This document shows, piece by piece, positions 13,085-25,200 of a stretch of 64,000 bases of DNA. The first letter of the stretch is position 1, and every line of letters begins with the position of its first letter. Source of the stretch: Agelaius tricolor (taxonomy: Eukaryota; Chordata; Aves; Passeriformes; Icteridae); the NCBI GenBank assembly GCA_023055355.1, contig JALJCS010000001.1:110252881-110316880 (forward strand), in the 5' to 3' direction. The translations under genes and the position numbers were made by a program. The notes under the pieces were generated by a model. It was not told the origin of the DNA and made no database searches. It worked only from the letters and a program-made list of their open reading frames with translations.

Positions 13085-13172
13085 AATCACTGGAATACAG
13101 AACAATAGAAAGGTTTGTGTTGTGTTGGAAGAGACCTTAAAGATCTTCCACCTCCAGCCATTGCTGCTCTGG
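13085..13172 (-). mobile_element. CR1 LINE 3' end, short and diverged
   Basis: GAATACAGAACAATAGAAAGG, then GTGTTGGAAGAGACCTTAAAG, matches the reverse-complemented CR1 terminus (TAGAATGGTTTGGGTTGGAA type). The match fades after about 13170. The next CR1 copy, 200 bases on, has the opposite strand, so the two point away from each other at their 5' ends. Confidence 0.75.
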
Positions 13173-13375
13173 TTCAAGAGCAGGTGAATCACACCCATGC
13201 CTGGAACTTGCCTCACCCAGTGAACCAAGTTAAACGTGAACATTTGGTCTGAACTGCTTTGGGATTCTGAAGCAGCTGCAGCAAGACTGACTCTTGTTCT
13301 TGGGGGATGCTCTCACACCATTCCCAAATGGTCCAAACGCCAAAAGGATGTGATGAAGAACAGCAGCCATAGGAC

Positions 13376-13706
13376 CTGGAGAGGACCTTGTCCCTGGGTG
13401 TCCCTGTGTGCAGGGAGGCTCAGAGCAGGGCCCAGGCTCTGCTCCAGGCCCAGCAATGGCACCAGAGGAACGGGCAGGGACTGATCCCAGCAAGTTCCAC
13501 CTGGACAGGAGGCAGAACTTCTTTCCTGTGCGGTGACCAAGCATTGAACAGAGACCAGAGAGGCTGTGGAGTCTCCTCACTGGGGATATTCCAGAACTGT
13601 CTGGACACAATCCTGCACTCTGGCATGACCCTGCTTGATCAAGGAGGAGGGACCAGATGATCAAACTTGGTACCTTTCAATCTGACCCACTCTGTTAATC
13701 TGTGAT
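13376..13706 (+). mobile_element. CR1 LINE 3' end, 5'-truncated
   Basis: Sense CR1 with GCAAGTTCCACCTGGACAGG, GCAGAACTTCTTTCCTGTGC, CAGAGAGGCTGTGGAGTCTC, GATATTCCAGAACTGTCTGG, CATGACCCTGCTTGATCAAG and the terminal ACTCTGTTAATCTGTGAT. This is the subfamily whose 3' UTR keeps the 'gaccctgcttga' block, also seen at 46383-46481. Overlapping frames on both strands here (for example 13230-13664 minus, 144 aa) are shadows of the repeat. Confidence 0.93.
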
Positions 13707-14410
13707 GATTTTAAAAGTACTCTGAGAAGGCAAAAGGCAAATTGGGAAAACAGACACATATTCTGTCTGTGCTGCTGTGACAAGGAGAGAAAAGGCAACT
13801 GATATAGGATTCCTCTAAGAGTTGTTTCACCTTGAATTGTCACAGTTAAAAGGGAGTAGTGTTTTCCCTTTTTCTTCTCTCTTATGGCATCTAAAGTTTA
13901 GGAGAAAATGGGATACAACAGCAATAGAAATTTAAAGCATTGCCTAAAAGCCAAATCCTTTCATAATGTCCTTAAAATCTCAGTGATTGCAAACTTTGCA
14001 GGAGAGGGTAATATCTGCTCTTCACTGATTTCATCTGACAAAGTTGTGGGGAGAGAGAAAAAGTGCTTTGGGGCATGCAAGTCCTTCAAATCTCTGTAGA
14101 TTATGAAATGTCATTGTTCCCTGATTTACCTCATGAAACATAAACTTTACTAAACATGGTACATTAACGACAAGATGTGCAAATGTGCCTTTTCAACCCC
14201 AAAACAGAGTTGCTCCTGTTCCAGACAGAGCTACCTCTTTGGACCCAAGATGACAAATAATTCAAGTTTAAACATGTGCACGACACTTCATGGCAAATTT
14301 GCTCCAGCTCCTTTTCTCAATGTCCCCATACAAGTAGGACCCAAATATCAATGCCAGGAACAAGAGAGGAGACAGCTATGTGCAGTCTGAGGATGAAGCC
14401 ACAGTGACTT

Positions 14411-14470
14411 TTATATATACATAGACACATGTATATACGTATGTATATATTATATATATGCATATATATA
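14411..14470. repeat. AT-rich TA/TG alternating tract
   Basis: Imperfect alternating TA, GT and CA dinucleotides (TATATATAC, GTATATACGTATGTATATA, TATATATGCATATATATAA). It is an old, interrupted microsatellite rather than a clean array. Confidence 0.9.
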
Positions 14471-15980
14471 AATTAGGAACCCTGGAACTTAAATCCATAT
14501 GCAGGAAAGCCTGCAAACAGACAGGAAGCTGAAGGCATTTTGGAAGAAAAAGATATTGCTGCCTGCCAGTGTGAATGCAAGCTGCACATAGGGTTAGTAT
14601 CTGATAGGGGGTTTTCAGGTGGTTAGTTTTCCTCTAAATAGAAGTCAGGTGTTTTTCAGAAGGCTCTTTTTTTTCCCCTTTTAATGCATCAAAGTATTTT
14701 TCCAACAGAAAATAACTGGCTTTCCAACCAGTATGGAAATTTTTAATTCAATCTGAAATTTTGTTTATTTTAGGGAAAAAAAAAAAGTAAAAACCAACCA
14801 TGGAAACATTCTTGCTAAAAATTCTGGCTTTAGATCAAAACTCTTGTTGAGATTTTTTCAAATTAAATATTTCCCTTTAACACTTCAGTTTTAAAAAGAA
14901 CCTGCTTATTTTTCTGAGAGTTTTTAACTGGGAAGGAAGAAAATACTAAAAGGTAATAATCAGAATCAAGTTGGAAAACTTTGAGAGGAAACAAACAAAA
15001 TAAGGCATATGTTAAAATGATATCTTTGCTTAAAAATAATTGCCACATTTTGATCACCCAGTAGAATGTCTGGCCACATCTGACAGTGCTGTGTAGGTGG
15101 CTCCAGGAGCTGCACCGTGCTTGGGAAAATTTGCACTGCCAATAAAACCAGCCATGGGTTGTTCCTTTCCTACCTTCCCATATGCTGGGCTCATTAATGG
15201 AACATCAAATCTATAAATGTGGACATAAAGTCAGCCTATACATGCCTAACTTCTGATACGAGCATCCGACCACTGCTTTGGGGGCTGTGTTTGAAAAGCA
15301 GGGCCATGTCCTGAGGGCTGTAAATCCATTCTTTCTTGACAGAAGACAAATCTCAGTGGGATTCTTTTTTTTTTTTTCCTTTTCCACAAAAGAGTCTTGT
15401 GTTCTGCATTGCAAGGGAGGGGAAAGCTGCAAATCCAGCTCGAGGCTTGAAAGATTTCCACTGTCATTGCCGGAGCTGTGCGGAGTCAGAGCCCCTCGGT
15501 GCCAAGAACAAACACATCATCACCACCGCGTAATGCAAACACCATGCTCGTGTAATCTGCTGTGGGACACTGGGAATCTGCCTCCTGGGAAGGGAGGCAG
15601 GCAGGGAAAGCCCTGGAAATCTTTTTTGGTGACTAAAACCATGCTTTATTGCAAAGTGCGCAAAGGGCCGTCTCTCCTTTCCAGGCTGACTTCCCACCTG
15701 CAGCGCCTTGCTGATTTAATAAGGGCTGAAAGGGATTATCAAGTTGTGAAGTTGTTTGCATCCTACTGGGCTGTAATGAATGAAGGGTTTTGTTCAGCTC
15801 AGCCTGACTGAATGCTTCTTGTAGTGATCAGAGCTGGGGAAAGGCTGGAAGGGACCGGCATTTTTGGTACATGGCTAATGTTAGAACATTACGTGGCAAA
15901 ATGGTGGGTACATCAACTCCTTGTTAGTTTTGTAACTTCTTTTCCTATCCTAATGCTTGCCTCAGGCTAAGTCCTTGCAA

Positions 15981-16042
15981 TGGTTTTTTTTGGTTTTTTT
16001 GGGTTTGTTTTTTGGTGTTTTTTTGTTTTTTTTTTTTTTTTT
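15981..16042. repeat. T-rich low-complexity tract with G interruptions
   Basis: T runs of 6-17 bases separated by single or short G groups (TGGTTTTTTTTGGTTTTTTT pattern), ending in a T run at 16026-16042. The strand complement of this composition recurs at 35008-35112, so tracts of this type arose at least twice in the window. Confidence 0.9.
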
Positions 16043-17534
16043 AAGCCTGCTTTGGTAGCTCAGCAATCAGTCTCTTCAGCTCCTGTAATTCATGAGAAAC
16101 TGGAAAGTTCCTTTACCATACCAGTTCTGCCTTCACCATACTCCTGTAACTCTGCCCAGGTTGCCTCACCCTTGGGGAGTTTGTCTCAATTGCAGTTCTG
16201 CACACAAAACTAATGACAAGAAAGATGCTCATTCCCTGCCAATTCCCTGCAAGCCACTTGCATTCCCTGCTGGGAAGGACAAAGAGTGCCACAGGCTGGA
16301 GTAAAAGTCTCTTAATGCATCTCATTTTCAAGCCAATATAAGAGCAGAGCACCTCCAGCTAATTAGCAGACACCAAACCCTCCTGTCCCTTTGGAAGCAG
16401 AGTTGTCTGAGTGACAAGCATTTAAAACTAATTTCTTTCATCTTTTGGGCGTTTCTATGAATTTGGCACCTGCATCAGGAGCAGGACTCAGTCCTCCCCT
16501 AGACACCTCTCCCTCTGGAGAGGTCAGGCCTGCCCTGTTAGAATCCTCTCCTCAGGGTAAGTGGATTTTGCTTCCTCTCTCTATCCCAGTAGACTGTAGC
16601 TGTTCCCAGTCCCTCTCCTGAGCACCAGCGGACTTTGTGAGGAGATGTTGACCCAAAAGATGAGGCTTCCTTTTGGCCATTCTCTGCGACAAAGCTCATG
16701 CAGACACAGTGGTACAAACATCAGCTTTACCAGGTCAGGAGGAGAAGATGCAGAGCCCCAGATTTCCTGATCTAAAAGAGGCTTGCAAGGGCAAGCTGCC
16801 CCAGTGTTCATGCTCTTATTTGAAATTTCCTTCACAATGTGTAATCCATCATTCGAGAGTCTAGCTAATACCAGTTCAGCCAATAACAAAAGTTTGGTAT
16901 TTTCCTAAGCTTTCTCTGTGCTTCAAAAAAATTACAAATGTGGTCATCTGTGTCATATCTGTAGGTTTTATCTTTATACCCCCATATTTTTTTCTATTCA
17001 TGTTTTTCCACTGCCTCCCTCCACCAGCTCTTCTAGTCAGATATTTTCTCATTTCCTTTTCCCACTCCTGTCTGTGAGCCCTTCTTCCTTCCAGCAGATA
17101 GTTTTTGGAAAAGGAGCTCAGCAAATTTAACCAGGTAAAACATCTAAAACATCTTCCCTACCCAATTTTAGTCTCCCAAGTCAGACAACAAGTCATTCCA
17201 TACTGCTTCTGCAGTTAACAGAAACTCCTCTAAGGGCTGATGGATCATCCTTAAGCCATACTCCTCCTCTGAAACCTTCAGAAGAACCTGAATCTGTTCC
17301 TTGGGAGCCCAGGAAGAATTGTCAAGTTGTCTGGCAAACAGATGACCCTGAAAGTGGTGTGGCTGTAGCACAAAGACATTGCCTTCTCCTATTTCAGGTA
17401 CTGCCTAAGGGCTCATTTTTCATGTGATGTTGTGAGAAATGTGTGTAACAGCTACAGGAAGACAAAAGTCAGGAGTTCATGGTGGCTTTGGGACTCTCTA
17501 GTCAACAACAAAAGAAAAGGGCTATCCAGGTTGG

Positions 17535-17600
17535 ATTGTCTATATCATAGGAGCAGAAACAATTGCAGTGGGAAGGGACCTCAACAGATCTCCTCAGAAT
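17535..17600 (-). mobile_element. Possible CR1 LINE 3' terminal scrap
   Basis: TATCATAGGAGCAGAAACAA, then TGGGAAGGGACCTCAACAGA and CTCCTCAGAATAGAG. The spacing of the TCATAG-like tail and the GGAAGGGACCT core fits a reverse-complemented CR1 terminus, but only about 65 bases match and with many differences. Confidence 0.5.
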
Positions 17601-20600
17601 AGAGCCAGCCATGAGGTAAGACTAGATCACACAAGGTTTCATATTAGAAAAGCTCAGAGTTTCAGGTGCCCCATTTGGAGGAAGATGATGAAGAAGAAGG
17701 AAGCATATGCAGTTCCCACTGCATTTCCCAGCTCCTATTTGTTGGAAATACAGAAAAATAGGCAGGTGGGGTGGGATGGGGTGGCTTTCCTGTAGGTGTG
17801 TGGTCCACAATGAAGTCCAGGCTTCTTTGGCTGCCAGCAGGTGAAAGGGTCACCACTCAGGCTGTTACTTGAGTTGTCAGAGCTGGTCTGATGGGTTTTC
17901 ATCCCATTCCAGGAGCAGCTGCTCTGCAAAGTCAGAGGTAACATCAACTAACATAGACTGAGCTTTCCTTGACATTTCTCTGCTTGAAGAGGTCCTGTTT
18001 TAGAGTGAGCTGGTTTCTAAGCAGCCAGTTCTTCCCTCCCCCAGAAACAAATCCTGACTCATGTTTACCAGCTGGAGAAAACATGACCAAATAGTGAAAA
18101 AAAAAAAAAAAGAGATCTGCTTTGAGCATTAAACTTCATTGCTGAAAGACTAGAAACTACTGTTTGGCCTGCCAAGGCTTTAATTGTCAACTTATGTAAG
18201 AAAGGCTCTTTTTCAGTCCCTGTTTGCATTCACCAGGGGGTTCATAAAACAATTATAAGAATCTAGTGATAATCTTCTTTCAGCCTTTATACTCCAGGCA
18301 GCCCAAAATGTCAATCCAGTTGATGATTGCTCCTATGTGAGGTCACTGAGCCACTGACTGGCTCTCTGACTTTATTATTATTAATTGTTTTTATTAGTTA
18401 CTGCTACTATATGGCATGTGGGTCACTCACCCTGTCCTCAGCCCTTAATAGCTCCATTGTGTTGCCCTGATCAAAGCTGGTCCTTTCTGTGTCCCTTTCA
18501 TGTGATCTTCAAAGTCATCTTTGGATGACTTCAGATGGACTGAAAATAAAAATCTCAAATGCATATTTAGGCTGAAACAAAAACTGACAGCCCCAAGTTT
18601 TTGATAGTTCAAATATTAATATCTTATGGTGTTAGACTGTCATCTTGTGAACAATCTAAGACAGGCGTGAGACAACCACAGACCCTGGCTGGAAGCAAAT
18701 CAATGGACTCTCCCCATCTCACTGAGGGGCTCAAAGCCAGTGAATGACAGATCCTACTGCTTCAGGTTGGCTTGAAATCATTACACACACTGGATATTAA
18801 ATTATACACTTTAGTGATAACTGATTGCTGAAAACCCTGCCTTGTGTGTGAATGAAAAATAAGACTTCACAACTGTTTTATATTCTTTTCTTTCAGCCTT
18901 CATACTGCTTGAATGCAAGTTGTATTCCACACAATATCCCTGTCATTTTAGAGGCAAACTGCTGGAGATCAAATCTTTACATAAAATATTGGTTTAAACC
19001 TGAAACTGGCAAGGTACAGACCTTACAGGACACTGCAATATTTCATGCTTTGATTTTGACAGCTGCACCAGCAGGGGGAAAAGGGACATCTCTATAATGT
19101 TATAATATTTACTAAAGAACTAAAACACATTAAAGTCTTGAAGGCCAGGTTAATCTAGAAACCTTGAGGTCTCAACTGAAGCAGGTGCTTAAATATTTTA
19201 TACATGTGGTGATCTGCCTGGCCTTCAAGTTGATGCTGGTATGAAATTCATGCCACAGAGACAGAGCAGCCAGAATTCTTCCTCACAGTCTCGTGCACCT
19301 GACTTTTAGGCAGCACTGTATCAAAATGGGTTGAGGCTAAATTTCTGCACCACTGTCCTTTAAATCCAGTGTCATAACAAGTTTAGAACAGAGGGATTCC
19401 AACAAAAGATACCAAATAACAGGAAAAGTCAGATAAAATTTCATTTTTATCCTGTGGATTGTCCTTTCAGCATAAGTCTGGATATAAATATGAGCATCAC
19501 GTGGGATTTAACTATGTCATAACAAATAATAAAGTTAATTAAAAATACGAGTCAGGCTCAAATATTTCTAGAGGACAAAGTCTGGAATTTAGGGCATTTT
19601 GTCTAAAGACAAAATTAACCTGGAAAATAAAAAATTATATTTCATATCAAGAAACTGTCAGAGCATTCAATCACTCATTGCTTCCAGCATCAAAAAATTT
19701 TCCTCTGCTGTGAGAGAGGAGTAGTTTATACTTTTATATGTAGTGGTGAGAGAATATGGCTTAATATAGTGGTAATAAGATAAGCTGCTAAAAGCTTTTC
19801 CATGGAAACCATCAACCTGGAATGGGGTTTTCCCCACTGCTAGTGAGATTGGGCCCATGTTTTAATGGTATCTTTGCCAGAGGCCTACATACATTATAAG
19901 TTGAACAGAACTAATATTTTTTGCTTCAAACTTTTCTCTCAAGCTTAATACTGGTCCATTTGTGAGGTGTCGTGGCAATAACAATAAAATAACACCCAAG
20001 AACCTTAAATATGATTTTGTCATGTTTTCATATAAAGCACAATAAAGCACAAGGAGGAAAGTGACACAGGGATGTGGTAGCACACTCTAAAAGGGATGCA
20101 GAATTATTACATAAGAGCACAGAACACTGAACTCTCTTCTGCACTCCAGATTTCCCCTTTAGGTGCCTAAACTCCAGCTGAGTCCAGTGTGAGTTGAGCC
20201 ACTTAAACCCCTCTATGAACTGGACACCAAGTTATCACCTTATGGCTTAGATGAATTAGGTATTTCAGGGCTCCCGAGGAGGGTTCCAAATTGGCTTTTT
20301 TTTTTTTTTTTTTTCTGATTTCACTGGAGGTCCAGGAATGGTCTGAGCCTAGAGACAGGAGCAACTGGCAGCTGTAACTATTGGAGACTGAGATTTCACA
20401 AGGCTGGAACAAAGGAGCTGTAGAGCATCATCTTCTGGTTAGGATTTGGCAGATTTAAGGACTGTGGGAAGAGGTGTTCCCAATAACTGAGCAGAATTGC
20501 TAACATAGGCTTTACACATTGCAGCTCAAGGATCAATTTGGCTTTGGCCTTTGCAAAAGCTACTTCTTAACAGCTGACTTGTGAACTGCAAAGGTGAACT

Positions 20601-21884
20601 GTCTTTTTTCCTCCCTATGGGACAACCACATTTTGACATTGCGGTTCCTAAATGACCAGCAAATAATTTTGTATGCTGGAAATTAAGAAAGGGAAGGAAA
20701 GAAAATAAAAGATTCAATCTTTTCTTCCCCCCAAGTTAATGAATTTTTTATAAATGTGTAAGCATGTCACTATTCCAAGCCACATCAAATCAACTTTTAA
20801 AATCTGTATTTTAAAAACAGGAATGTGTATAATATGAATGGCTTAAGGAATAAAATGCAAAAAGATGTTGATGATGCTGGATTAGCAGCCAGCTGGAGGA
20901 TTAAAAAAGATGAAGAGAAGAACAAAAAAGCCCGTGTTCCACCAGCCAAGTCAACAGCCGTGTTTTTTCAATCGCCCCTCATTATGGAAAAGTGTACTCA
21001 GGTTGTCCTAGAATCAGAGTTCACTGTTTTTAAGGAGTCACATCAGGAAAAAAACTCTTGATGCAGTGCAGAGTGTATGACAGGGAACATCTGGACACCA
21101 AACTACTGGAGCTGCCATTTTTGCAGAGGAATGGCTCTGAGGATGAATTGGAATGAGCTGTAACAAATATGGGATTTTGCTGGCAGCTTTATTTTATTTA
21201 AATGCATCCCTGGCTTTTGAGATTTTTCTTTGTTTTGGATAATATTTAAACATGTCAAAAATCCTCTCTCCTTCCTGCCCTTCATTACACATGACAGGGA
21301 GTGGATTGCTCTGGCCATCTGTAGAGTGGGAATGAATGGACCTACATCTGGATGGGCTGGGGATCACATGAACGCTCACAGCAAGCCCCAAGCAGTTAAC
21401 CTGAAACCTGTCTTTCCCTGAGTGAGCTGAGACACTATCACAAGTTTTGCCAGGATTGTGTGAAGCAGTGTTGGAGCCTTACAGCTAAACATGTCCAGAG
21501 CCTGTTTGGGGGCCCTCCCTAAAGTTAAGCACCTTTGCCAATGCTGCATGTGCCTAGGAGTTGTGTTTGATAAGAACATCTGGCATTTATTGTGTGACTT
21601 CTTGTGCTTATGAAGCCGTTCCCGAGGCTTCCCTGCAGCCCTGCTGTGGAAAGCTTCAAGGGGGAATACAAAAGCACATGTGGCAAAGCCTGGAAGAGGG
21701 GAGAGCTAATAAAGGAGCACACAACCTGTAGGTCCAGACACACACATGGCTTGTGCCAAAGCTGTGCCACGCTGGCAAGCCCTGAAACTCAGCCTGGCAA
21801 GAAACAAGGCAAAGGCTGGGATTCTGAAAATGCTGCCATTGATGCTACTGAGGACTGAGCCAAGCCCCATCCTCAGGGGCTGGT
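17601..21884. other. Unassigned sequence with a long-loop inverted repeat
   Basis: No repeat family is recognised. Contains an incomplete G-run motif at 17766-17784, an A15-type tract near 18099-18113, the inverted repeat 19137-19229 and a T19 tract at 20296-20314. The frame at 20825-21061 (+, 78 aa) is lysine- and glutamate-rich only because the DNA is purine-rich. No coding support. Confidence 0.5.
19137..19229. repeat. 13-bp perfect inverted repeat, 67-base loop
   Basis: CTTGAAGGCCAGG (19137-19149) and its exact reverse complement CCTGGCCTTCAAG (19217-19229). The arms are GC-containing and non-simple, so chance is less likely than for AT palindromes, but no target-site duplication or transposon terminus is recognised. 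Confidence 0.9.
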
Positions 21885-22015
21885 GAGAGGACAATGTGTG
21901 CACCTTGGAGACATGATTTGGTGGTGAATGTGATGGTGCTGGGTTAATGGTTGGGCTCAAAGATCTTAGAGAACTTTTACAACCATATGAGGTCTATGTT
22001 TCTATGATTCAGTGA
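21885..22015 (+). mobile_element. CR1 LINE 3' end, 5'-truncated
   Basis: Sense CR1 terminus: TTGGAGACATGATTTGGTGG, GATGGTGCTGGGTTAATGG, TTGGGCTCAAAGATCTTAGA, then CTATGTTTCTATGATTCAG. It is the subfamily with the 'gacatggtttagtggtg' block, like 63548-63772. About 100 bases downstream begins the pure CCTCT array. Confidence 0.9.
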
Positions 22016-22118
22016 TGACTGGGAACCCACCCCCATCCCCTGCCTGTGAGCTGCTGCTGGAGGTCTCTCCCCCTTGGGTCTCTTGTTCAGCTGTGTGTTC
22101 CATAGCTGTCAGCCATAT

Positions 22119-22237
22119 CTCCTCTCCTCTCCTCTCCTCTCCTCTCCTCTCCTCTCCTCTCCTCTCCTCTCCTCTCCTCTCCTCTCCTCTCCTCTCCTCT
22201 CCTCTCCTCTCCTCTCCTCTCCTCTCCTCTCCTCTCC
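22119..22237. repeat. (CCTCT)n pentanucleotide array, about 23 uninterrupted units
   Basis: From 22121 the unit CCTCT repeats without a single substitution for at least 22 full units, followed by a decaying TCCTTCCTTTT edge. The whole pyrimidine-only run is 22118-22245. The leucine/serine and arginine/glutamate frames over it (22012-22281 plus, 22087-22398 minus) are artefacts of the array. Such purity implies recent expansion and probable length variation between individuals. Confidence 0.98.
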
Positions 22238-22245
22238 TTCCTTTT

Positions 22246-25200
22246 ATTCCTTTTTCTGCTATTGTCCTTAGTGGCCCTTAGGCTGTAGGATTTATGGTGT
22301 GTGACTCTGATAGTAAGGTCTGACCAGATGAGACACTGACCCTTTGGCCTGAACTGACTTGCCTTGTGGACATCATCCCATTCTCCACACCTGAACACAC
22401 AGACTTGGACCCATCAGCTGAGCCTGTTTAGGGAGGTGCCAACTTGCCATAAATGCTGGTTTTCATTAAGTGGATTTTTGTTTCTTCTGCAGTGAGCCCC
22501 AGGCAGGCTCAGCTTGCAGCATTTATGGATAATTTCACTCTGCATTGAGTGGGCAGCAGTGCCCTTCATTGCAGCGGGGGGGGGAAAGGAAAGTTCTCTC
22601 TGGTGCCCTGACTCATGGTTTGCACACCCTTCATCTTGTCCTGAGCTGATTTTCACCGAGGGAGAGGAAACTCATTGCTCAGCATAGGTCAGGCTTGACT
22701 TCCAAACAGCACCATGGTGGTGAGGAGAGCAGGTGGGTACTGTGGCCAATGTCCTGATGACAGCAGGGTGACCCACAGCAAGCGAGACACTGATGGACAG
22801 TGGGACAGGTGGAGTCAGACAGCACTGACTCTGCTGTGGGGAAAGATCAGCACCTCTAAAAGAGTTGTGATCACTGCTAAAACTGCTCAGTACTGAGTCA
22901 TGGCTGTGCTGGAAGTGCCTGGAGTTCTGAGCATCCCAGCCCAGGAGCTGCTGCTTTTGGGGTCCTTGCCAGGGGCTTACCCATCATGGCTGGGCAGGCA
23001 GAATTATGTGCCACAGCTCTCTGGCTCCTCACTGCTCTTATCTGCGCCCTGTCTAGCATCCACAGCTATTCCTGAGTCAGGAAAATTTCTGAATGCAAAA
23101 ATTACACAGAAAGAGTTTCGTTAAAAAAAAAAAATCTGAGATCTTTGCTGAGGCCAAGCTGTTGTCAGCTTCAAGAAAATGTTTTCTCTTTGTGTTTGGA
23201 CAGTTTTGCAGATTTATTTCCCTTCCCCTTCTTGGATGAAGGTTGCAAAGATTTCCACAAAATAAGTTTGGAGGAACCAAGCCTTCAACACCAGCAGTTT
23301 TCAGTCAGAGTGTTGGAATGATCAATAAATCGGCACTGACTGATCTCAGAGTCTGAGGATGTCTGTGAGGCACAAGCAGCTCTTTTAGGTAAGCTGGAGC
23401 AAGTGAGTAAATCCAGTAGCTCTGGAGCCAAACCCAAAAGTGGATGCAAAATCTTATGGGGAGCCAGTGCTGTGATTTTCAGTACAAGGGTGATGTAATG
23501 ATTGAGTACAGTTCAAGTAAGTAATCTACTCATCTGTTCACAATTTTGAGTTATGGCTGATGCAGTCGCTGCCTGTGAGCCAGCAAAAAGAGAATGAGAA
23601 CTGCACTGACTGAGTCAGGCCAAAGGCAGGGATGGCACCAGCGTGGGGATGGGGTGGGAGTGGGGTTGCACAATTTGAAATGTGCCTTGGGGTCCAGCCT
23701 GAGCCTGAAATTTTGGAGGCAGTTGGGATCTGACCAAAGGATGGTGGATGGATGATGCGCTAAGAGGTCGAGAAACCCACACCTGATCACTGCCCCAAAG
23801 AGGAGGAGAGGCACCAATCCTGAGCACAAGTCCCAAATCTGAATCCATACCACCCAAGACATCTACTTTGAACACATCCTCATCTGTGGTGTTTGAATTC
23901 CACTTAAGAAAATTTAGAGGCATCCAGGGCCTGACCTTTAGCAAACCACAAAGGCAATCCATAAACCACAGGTCTGGAATCAGCTCGAGAGGACAAGTAA
24001 TTCCAACATATTAGCACAGGTTTTCAACACAGCTGGTAACCAGGGATGTTACAAATGGGAGACACACCAGTAGCATTTCTGTGAGATCTGAGAGTGTGAA
24101 GCTGGGTTTGGTCAGGGCTCCACTGAGGTCATCACCCAAAAAGGGGAATAACGCAGCGCGACATTTAATAATAGTAAGTGGCTGACTTCACCGCCAGGCG
24201 GAAGCAAAATATTTATAAGTGTCAGAAATCGTAAAAACATGACATGATTCATCCTAAAGCAAACAGTTGTTCATGTGAATCTAAGAGCAGAGGATACATG
24301 GAAAGTCCCAAGATGAGACCATCTCCAGAGTGATGTTTTTTGGGCAAAAATCACATATTGCAAGATAAGCAATGTAGGGCCTGGACAGCTGAAGACTTAC
24401 TGGGACTGGGATAGTAAAGAATTCACTGATAATTGCTAAAATAAATCCCTCCCCTGAAAATCAATGCCAGAGCAGATGTTTTTGACAAGATGAATGCCAT
24501 CCCCATATAGTGTGCAAGTGAGGGATTTTCCACTAATCATGGGAAATCTTTGGGCATTGAAGAAAACTGCAACAAATAATCCATTGCACCAGTCGTTTCT
24601 ATCAAACCGTCTCCACTGAAAATTATAATTTCCCCTCTCTGAGTTCTAAGCTGACTGCAGAGAATAAGAAGATAAACATACATATCTTGAAACTTATGTA
24701 CAGAAACACTATGCTTCTAAATATTTCGACTATTTGCCAAATGGAGTCATGCACAGCTCAGCCCTGCCTGAGGTGGTTCCTTTCTTCCATGGGAGAAATG
24801 ATGCATCACACCTTCTGAATGCATGTCTGGTGACCTCTTATTCATGCCAGGGAGGAAGTAATTTATCAAAGCTGAGTTTGCTGTGGCTACTTTATCTGGC
24901 TCATCAGAAAATTATCTGTCTTCATCTCACAGTTATTCAGTGAAATTATTATTTTAAATATTGTGACTTTATAGTCATGTGTGTATATTTTAAGGGTGTT
25001 TGAGTCAATACATATAAGACCAGCTTAGTTATTTAGCCCATAACTGAGTTCAACAGAAATAATATTCCTGAAAATCATCTTGATTGTTTTGCAAATGTTA
25101 TTCCTCTCTGCCTCTCTATAGGTTTTTTGTATTTCTGAAAACCTTCTAGGAACAATAATTATCATTTATGTGTCCAATTATTTGCATTAAGACTAGACAC

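Larger units (their letters stand above)
13707..17534. other. Unassigned sequence with simple tracts and a CpG-retaining block
   Basis: Holds an alternating TA/TG tract at 14411-14470, T13-type runs near 15366, a CpG-retaining block at 15430-15790, and a G/T-rich tract at 15981-16042. The 177-aa frame at 15278-15811 (+) runs straight through the T tract as an F run and has no recognisable domain, so I do not call it a gene. Near 16230-16270 the word ATTCCCTGC occurs three times. Confidence 0.5.

Noticed and set aside
15278..15811. 177-aa plus frame
   Set aside because: Runs through a T tract as consecutive phenylalanines and has no domain; kept only as a note under the CpG-retaining block.
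22012..22398. Leucine/serine- and arginine/glutamate-repeat frames
   Set aside because: Direct translations of the (CCTCT)n array.
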